From the NCBI GenBank assembly GCA_030591405.1, contig JAUVBC010000057.1:1-9831 (forward strand): a stretch of 9,831 nucleotides of DNA, given 5' to 3'. A program made the translations under genes and the position numbers. Shown here piece after piece: positions 5,366 to 9,831 of the stretch (position 1 is its first letter; the number at the start of each line of letters is the position of its first letter). This DNA comes from Candidatus Zixiibacteriota bacterium (GTDB taxonomy: Bacteria; Zixibacteria; MSB-5A5; GN15; PGXB01). The notes beneath the pieces were generated by a model. It did not search any database, had not been told where the DNA came from, and saw only the letters and a program-made list of their open reading frames with translations.

Positions 5366-8038
5366 TTACCAACCCAATAACTGTTCGAGATTAACATTCA
5401 GCTTTTCGACCCGATCGATAATATCTTCTTTCCTTGATTTCTCTTTTTCGATGACATCTTTTGGCGCATTTTTAAGAAAATCGCCATTAGCCAGCTTTTT
5501 TGATACATTCTCAAGATGGCCTTTTAAATTAGTCAGCTCTTTTTCGAGCCGTTTTTTCTCCGATTCGACATTTATCAAACCTTCCAACGGAACAAATATC
5601 TCGGCACCTGATATTACGGCTGAGGCCGACAGTCCCGGTTTTTTAATATCTTTGCCGATTATCAGATTATCTATTTTGGCCAGCGAGGCAAAATAATTCT
5701 TATAAGTCTCAAGGAGTTTGCCCATTTTGCTGTCGGTGACTCTAATATGAAGATCCGAGTGTTTTCCGGGTGGGACATTCATCTCAGCCCGAATCGATCT
5801 GACCGCATTAACAACTATTTGAATCGACTCAAGCGATGTTTCCAAAGCGTCATCTTTGAAATTTCCGGATGACTTCGGCCAGGGACCAAAAACGAGTGTC
5901 TCTCTTTTCTCGGGGAAGAATTCCTGCAAACTGCCATTTATCTCTTCGGTAACAAACGGGACAAACGGATGCAGAAGTTTCAGAATATTATCGAGAACAT
6001 AAATCGCCACTCGCATCGAGCCTTCTTTAATCGGCAGATCAGGCCCGTCCGGTTTAATCAGTTCAATATACCAGGAACAGAAATCATTCCAGGTGAAATT
6101 GTATAACGTCTTTGATGCCGATGACAATTTAAAATCTTTAATATCTTTCTCGACCGACTCAATAGTCCGTTCAAGTTTGGATAAAATCCAGCGGTCAACC
6201 AGAATCAAATCATCTTTTGACGGTTCGTTGCTATCAAATTTATTATCGCCGGCCCGCATCATCACAAATCGCGAGACCTGGAACAGCTTATTTATAAAAT
6301 TACGTCCAACCTCAAATGTATTTTTCGAAATCCAGGGATCCTGTCCATCGGGAGTTGCCAAAACCAGCGACATTCTGAGAGCATCGGCACCATATTTATC
6401 AACAATTTCCAGCGGATCAATACCATTACCAAGTGATTTCGACATCCTGATACCATTGGCATCACGCACCGTGCCATGAATATAAACATCGTTAAACGGC
6501 AGTTCGCCCATAAATTCATATCCGGCCATCGCCATTCTGGCGATCCAGAGGAAAATGATCTCCGAGGCGGTCACAATCACTTTGGTTGGATAAAATTTAT
6601 CAAGCATCGCCGTTTTTTCCGGCCAGCCAAAGGTTGAAAACGGCCATAACCATGATGAAAACCAGGTGTCAAGCACATCTTCATCCTGATTGATATTTTT
6701 GCTGCCGCATTTGGAACATTTTTCAGGAGCCTCGACCGAAACCATCATCTCAGTGCAATCATCACAATAGTACACCGGTATCCGATGTCCCCACCACAAT
6801 TGCCGGGAGATACACCAATCACGAATATTTTCCATCCAGTGCAGATACGTCTTTGACCAGAATTCAGGATGAAATCTCAATTCACCTTTTTTAACCGCCT
6901 CAATTGCCGGTTTGGCCAGTTCAGCCATCCGAACAAACCATTGCTCCGACAGATACGGCTCGATCTCATTATGACAGCGGTAACAGGTGCCAACCGACAG
7001 GTCATATTTATCGACTTTATCCAAAAATCCTTTTTTCTCAAGCTCGGTTATCAGATTTTTTCTCGCCTCGTACCGATCCTGTCCCTTGAATTTTCCGGCG
7101 TTGGCGTTGAGGGTACCATCGTTGTTGAGAATATTTATCTCTTCAAGATCATGCCTCTGCCCTATTTCAAAATCGTTCGGATCATGCGCCGGGGTCACTT
7201 TGACCACTCCGGTCCCGAACTCCATATCGACATAACTGTCGGCGATAATCGGAATCTCGCGATCGAGAATCGGCAGAATCACAGTTTTGCCGACATATTT
7301 CTTGTAGCGCTTATCTTTCGGGTTGACCGCCAGACCGGTATCGCCAAGCATCGTTTCCGGACGGGTTGTCGCGACCGTTAGATAAACATCGCTGCCTTTT
7401 ATTTTATATTTGATATACCAGAGATGCCCGGCTTTATCCTCATGCTCGACCTCATCGTCCGAAAGTGAGGTCTGACACGACGGACACCAGTTGACAATCC
7501 GGTTACCGCGATAAATCAGTTTCTTTTCATACAGCTTGATAAAAACTTCCATCACGGCGCGGGATAACTCTTCATCAATAGTAAACTTCGTCCGCTCCCA
7601 GTCACATGAACAGCCGATTTTTTTGAGCTGATTTAATATTAAATCTTTATGCTTATAGGCCCATTCGCTGGTTCGTTCGACAAATTTCTCGCGGCCCAGT
7701 TCGCGACGAGTGGTTCCTTCTTTTGCCAGTGTTTTCTCAACCACCACCTGGGTAGCGATTCCGGCATGATCGGCACCCGGCATCCATTCGGTTGCCAAAC
7801 CGGCCATTCTATTTTGACGAATCATAATATCCTGAATGGTGTTGTTCAACGCATGCCCCAAATGAAGGATATTAGTTACATTCGGCGGCGGGATAACAAT
7901 CGAGTATGATTCCGCTTTGCTGTTTTCATCACCGCGAAAATAGCTTTTATCAAGCCATTCTTTATATATCCGATTCTCAACCTGTTTGGGGTCGTATGGT
8001 CCGGATTTCGGTTTTGGGTCTTTTTCTATTTCAGTCAT
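5366..8038 (-). CDS. valS: Valine--tRNA ligase (ValRS)
   Basis: A cytoplasmic class I aminoacyl-tRNA synthetase that charges tRNA-Val. It is 890 aa, close to the B. subtilis enzyme (about 880). I chose the ATG at 8038 (MTEIEKDPKP) because a good promoter sits just upstream of it, and the longer frame to 8125 would start before that promoter. The Shine-Dalgarno is weak (AGGT, 12 bases away). Visible parts are the HIGH-type motif HLGH (59-62) in PPPNVTNILHLGH, the CP1 editing domain with TTRPETMLGDTG (about 224-235) and AHDPNDFEIGQRH, and the KMSKS-type RMSKS (531-535). Cys pairs at 185/188, 352/355, 425/428 and 441/444 are probably zinc-binding. The C-terminus (about 820-890) is a Lys/Glu-rich coiled coil ending in LEQLLGW, the ValRS tRNA-binding arm. 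Asn56 replaces the Gly of the usual PPPNVTG. No T-box is visible upstream. The gene after it in the same direction is the leader/ABC unit. Confidence 0.97.
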   Translation of the reverse strand: MTEIEKDPKPKSGPYDPKQVENRIYKEWLDKSYFRGDENSKAESYSIVIPPPNVTNILHLGHALNNTIQDIMIRQNRMAGLATEWMPGADHAGIATQVVVEKTLAKEGTTRRELGREKFVERTSEWAYKHKDLILNQLKKIGCSCDWERTKFTIDEELSRAVMEVFIKLYEKKLIYRGNRIVNWCPSCQTSLSDDEVEHEDKAGHLWYIKYKIKGSDVYLTVATTRPETMLGDTGLAVNPKDKRYKKYVGKTVILPILDREIPIIADSYVDMEFGTGVVKVTPAHDPNDFEIGQRHDLEEINILNNDGTLNANAGKFKGQDRYEARKNLITELEKKGFLDKVDKYDLSVGTCYRCHNEIEPYLSEQWFVRMAELAKPAIEAVKKGELRFHPEFWSKTYLHWMENIRDWCISRQLWWGHRIPVYYCDDCTEMMVSVEAPEKCSKCGSKNINQDEDVLDTWFSSWLWPFSTFGWPEKTAMLDKFYPTKVIVTASEIIFLWIARMAMAGYEFMGELPFNDVYIHGTVRDANGIRMSKSLGNGIDPLEIVDKYGADALRMSLVLATPDGQDPWISKNTFEVGRNFINKLFQVSRFVMMRAGDNKFDSNEPSKDDLILVDRWILSKLERTIESVEKDIKDFKLSSASKTLYNFTWNDFCSWYIELIKPDGPDLPIKEGSMRVAIYVLDNILKLLHPFVPFVTEEINGSLQEFFPEKRETLVFGPWPKSSGNFKDDALETSLESIQIVVNAVRSIRAEMNVPPGKHSDLHIRVTDSKMGKLLETYKNYFASLAKIDNLIIGKDIKKPGLSASAVISGAEIFVPLEGLINVESEKKRLEKELTNLKGHLENVSKKLANGDFLKNAPKDVIEKEKSRKEDIIDRVEKLNVNLEQLLGW

Positions 8039-8083
8039 TATATTCTTTTTACCTACTTCTTTGCTAATTTTCAACAAGCCTGA

Positions 8084-8112
8084 AAAATAAGGACACTCAT
8101 TTATTTTGTCAA
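8084..8112 (-). promoter_or_regulatory. Putative valS promoter
   Basis: On the - strand there is a perfect -35 TTGACA (8112-8107), a 17-base spacer and TATTTT (8089-8084), a four-of-six match to the -10 box. Transcription would begin near 8077, about 40 bases before the chosen valS ATG. The leader is too short for a T-box. Confidence 0.5.
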
Positions 8113-8121
8113 GCTGACAAA
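8105..8121. repeat. Inverted repeat over the valS -35 box
   Basis: TTTGTCA-AGC-TGACAAA is a perfect 7-bp inverted repeat with a 3-base spacer. It overlaps the -35 hexamer of the putative valS promoter, a position that fits an operator for a dimeric regulator. It could equally be chance in AT-rich DNA. Confidence 0.4.
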
Positions 8122-8224
8122 CCAATAAACGTTATCACATAAAAAGGGTTTATTTTAGCCCCCCGATTTCGTATGTTACGATATTATCGACAGAAATTGT
8201 GATTATACAAGGAATAATTAAAAA

Positions 8225-8995
8225 ATGACTGATAAAATGACACCATTCAACAAGTTACGACAAATAATGGCAACTCTCCGCGCTCCCGGCGGATGCAACT
8301 GGGACCGCAAACAGACCCATAAATCGCTGCTTCCTTATCTTATTGAAGAGACCTATGAGGTTGTTGATGCGATTGAAAAAGAGGATACTACCTTATTGCG
8401 AGAAGAGTTGGGCGATTTATTGATACAGGTCGTCTTCCACTCACAGATCGCCGAGGAGGCGGGGAAATTCACCGTCGACGATTCTATTAACGATATCTGC
8501 GACAAGCTGATACGGAGGCATCCTCATGTGTTTGGCGAAAAGAAAGATCTCAATCCAACCGAGGTCCGTGACCAGTGGGAAAAGATAAAAATCGACTCCG
8601 GCGAAAAAGAATCGGTCATTAATGGTATCCCAAAATCGGCTCCGGCGCTGATTAAGGCGTTTCGGTTTGGCGAAAAAGCGGCAGGAGTCGGGTTCGACTG
8701 GGAAAACGCTGCGGATGTGATGGACAAGGTCAAAGAAGAACTGGCTGAAATCGAAGCTGAAATCGAATCGGGAGATAACGAAAAATTAGAATCTGAAATT
8801 GGTGATATGTTATTCGCTTTGGCATCACTGGCCCGTAAGAAAGATATTAATCCCGAACAGGCGTTGAATAAGACTCTGGATAAGTTCAAAAAGCGGTTTA
8901 ATTATATTGAAGATAACGTCAAAAAATCCGGCAAACCGTTCGCCGAATTTTCGTTGGAAGAATTAGAAGCCTTCTGGCAACAAGCGAAAGAGTGA
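8225..8995 (+). CDS. mazG: Nucleoside triphosphate pyrophosphohydrolase MazG
   Basis: A 256-aa protein, near the 263 aa of E. coli MazG, which hydrolyses NTPs and dNTPs to NMP and pyrophosphate (house-cleaning, and lowering of ppGpp in E. coli). Two tandem all-alpha MazG domains are visible. The first has GGCNWDRKQTHKSL (22-35), the metal-binding EExxE (E41, E42, E45) and ExxD (E61, D64), and then RRHPHVFG (97-104). The second has the matching EExxE (E171, E172, E175) and ExxD (E191, D194), so both sites look intact. The start is ATG 8225 with AAGGA 11 bases upstream; the Met at codon 5 is a less likely alternative. The gene is divergent from valS. I see no confident promoter in the intergenic region and no strong terminator after the stop. 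Confidence 0.95.
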   Translation: MTDKMTPFNKLRQIMATLRAPGGCNWDRKQTHKSLLPYLIEETYEVVDAIEKEDTTLLREELGDLLIQVVFHSQIAEEAGKFTVDDSINDICDKLIRRHPHVFGEKKDLNPTEVRDQWEKIKIDSGEKESVINGIPKSAPALIKAFRFGEKAAGVGFDWENAADVMDKVKEELAEIEAEIESGDNEKLESEIGDMLFALASLARKKDINPEQALNKTLDKFKKRFNYIEDNVKKSGKPFAEFSLEELEAFWQQAKE

Positions 8996-9059
8996 ATTTA
9001 TTTGGAAATAATATTGATTTTGTTTTTATTTCATTAGATTTAAGTAATGGAGTTTTGAC

Positions 9060-9831
9060 TTGATTGACTTTCTTGATTTTATTAAAAGAGCCATATATCC
9101 AGAATCATTCGGAGATATAATTGTTTGCTCGATCGTTATTCTAGTGTTTTCCTATGGGCCGGTTTTTAAATTTTGGGGAAAATCATTAAAATATGGGCTG
9201 ACAAGGACCTTTTTTGTTTCTCTGAGTGCTTCTCTAATATATATATTTGTATTATCATACTTAATTCCACATGTGAATCAATTTCAGGACGGTAAATGTG
9301 GCATACTTATTCCACAATTTACGGGCTCAAGATTAGATGAAACTTTTGATAATACAAAATTGAATAAGGTTTTGGAAACACATTTAAATGAATACCTTCA
9401 TTACAATCAGCTTGATTCATATGTTACAGCAAAAAGTATTTCAAGAATTATTAATAATCATCATGAGGCCAGAAGGTTTAAATCTAAATATAACGCACAA
9501 ATAATTTTATGGAGCGAAGTTGCAAACTTGGGAAACATAGCAGACTTCGCAATGAATTTGGATTTAGGAACAATTGTATTTGTATGTAACACACCCAATA
9601 ATTCGGAATCGGAATTCGCCTTCACACTAGAAACTGATGCCAATTTTAGATTAGAACTAAACAATAATTACAACATGGATGATATAGTCAAAGAAATCAT
9701 TGACCATTCATTACCAATAATAATAGCAATGCTTTCCACTAATAATACCGAATTGACAGACAATTTATTGATGGATTTGCCAAGAAAACAGTTTTCAACC
9801 CTATTTATTGATTTAATGCCATTTTTATATC
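9060..9831 (+). CDS. Two-membrane-segment protein with an unassigned soluble domain, 3' truncated by window edge
   Basis: A frame open to the right edge (257 codons visible). It starts at TTG 9060 with GGAG seven bases upstream; the preceding in-frame stop is at 9045-9047 and no in-frame ATG is available near the start. The protein begins LIDFLDFIKRAIYPESF, read with initiator Met. It has two likely membrane segments (about residues 20-35 and 50-72) separated by a short basic loop, then a soluble part. The soluble part starts GILIPQFTGSRLDET and later has KYNAQIILWSEV, a pattern (beta strand ending in PxF, then AxIILWxxV) reminiscent of FlgO/TolB-N-like alpha/beta domains seen in membrane-bound sensor or TPR proteins. 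That assignment is impressionistic. By eye, base composition is clearly more AT-rich than mazG before it, which may point to an accessory gene. No function is assigned. Confidence 0.7.
   Translation, partial: MIDFLDFIKRAIYPESFGDIIVCSIVILVFSYGPVFKFWGKSLKYGLTRTFFVSLSASLIYIFVLSYLIPHVNQFQDGKCGILIPQFTGSRLDETFDNTKLNKVLETHLNEYLHYNQLDSYVTAKSISRIINNHHEARRFKSKYNAQIILWSEVANLGNIADFAMNLDLGTIVFVCNTPNNSESEFAFTLETDANFRLELNNNYNMDDIVKEIIDHSLPIIIAMLSTNNTELTDNLLMDLPRKQFSTLFIDLMPFLY

Larger units (their letters stand above)
8039..8224. other. Divergent valS/mazG intergenic region
   Basis: 186 bases between the two start codons. It holds the putative valS promoter and the 7-bp inverted repeat described separately. 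On the mazG side a TATTAT (8182-8187) lies within the small palindrome CGATA-t-TATCG (8179-8189), but no matching -35 is visible, so no mazG promoter is called. There is no T-box and no RNA gene that I can see. Confidence 0.5.

Noticed and set aside
1696..7909. Many + strand frames of 60-170 codons opposite the ABC genes and valS
   Set aside because: They lie antisense to clearly coding genes, lack Shine-Dalgarno sites, and have no family motifs. They are shadows of the real genes.
8039..8125. 29-codon N-terminal extension of valS
   Set aside because: It would begin upstream of the putative promoter's -35 box, and the ValRS-like sequence begins only after MTEIEKDPKP.
8039..8224. T-box riboswitch upstream of valS
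   Set aside because: The leader between the promoter and the ATG is only about 40 bases and has no T-box sequence or terminator.
9461..9664. 67-codon - strand frame opposite the right-edge gene
   Set aside because: It is antisense to a long continuous frame with a good Shine-Dalgarno and membrane segments, and has no motif of its own.

Overview
The window carries ordinary chromosomal genes of a bacterium with moderate to low GC content. No gene is diagnostic of a phylum. The mix (a membrane sulfatase-superfamily protein, a TM287/288-type ABC exporter pair, ValRS, a two-domain MazG) would suit a Gram-negative lineage of the FCB type, but that is a weak inference. I see no phage genes, insertion sequences, CRISPR array, rRNA or tRNA.

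Layout. (1) Positions 1-1379, + strand: the 3' part of a membrane-anchored alkaline-phosphatase/sulfatase-superfamily protein. Its frame is open to the left edge. (2) 1382-1414: a hairpin terminator shared by two convergent units. (3) 1430-5027, - strand: two overlapping genes encoding the halves of a heterodimeric multidrug-type ABC exporter. The first-translated half (3216-5027) has a canonical Walker B Glu but a degenerate signature. The second (1430-3226) has a canonical signature but Asp at the catalytic Glu position. (4) 5028-5365, - strand: a promoter, a Shine-Dalgarno site, a 26-codon leader ORF, and a strong intrinsic terminator lying before the ABC start codon. (5) 5366-8038, - strand: valS. 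(6) 8039-8224: a divergent intergenic region with the valS promoter and an inverted repeat over its -35 box. (7) 8225-8995, + strand: mazG. (8) 9060 to the right edge, + strand: an AT-rich, TTG-started gene for a protein with two membrane segments and an unassigned soluble domain, cut by the window end.

The most interesting part is region 4. The last codons of the leader ORF (Arg21-Gly22-Gly23) contain the same CGGCGGG stretch as the 3' arm of the terminator, so they can pair with the terminator's 5' arm in an alternative antiterminator of about 9 bp. That is the architecture of ribosome-mediated transcription attenuation, placed in front of a heterodimeric drug-exporter operon. It resembles the logic known for the Bacillus subtilis bmrB leader and bmrCD. 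The likely reading is that translation-inhibiting compounds would keep ribosomes off the end of the leader ORF and so switch the exporter on. The leader peptide sequence is not one I recognise.
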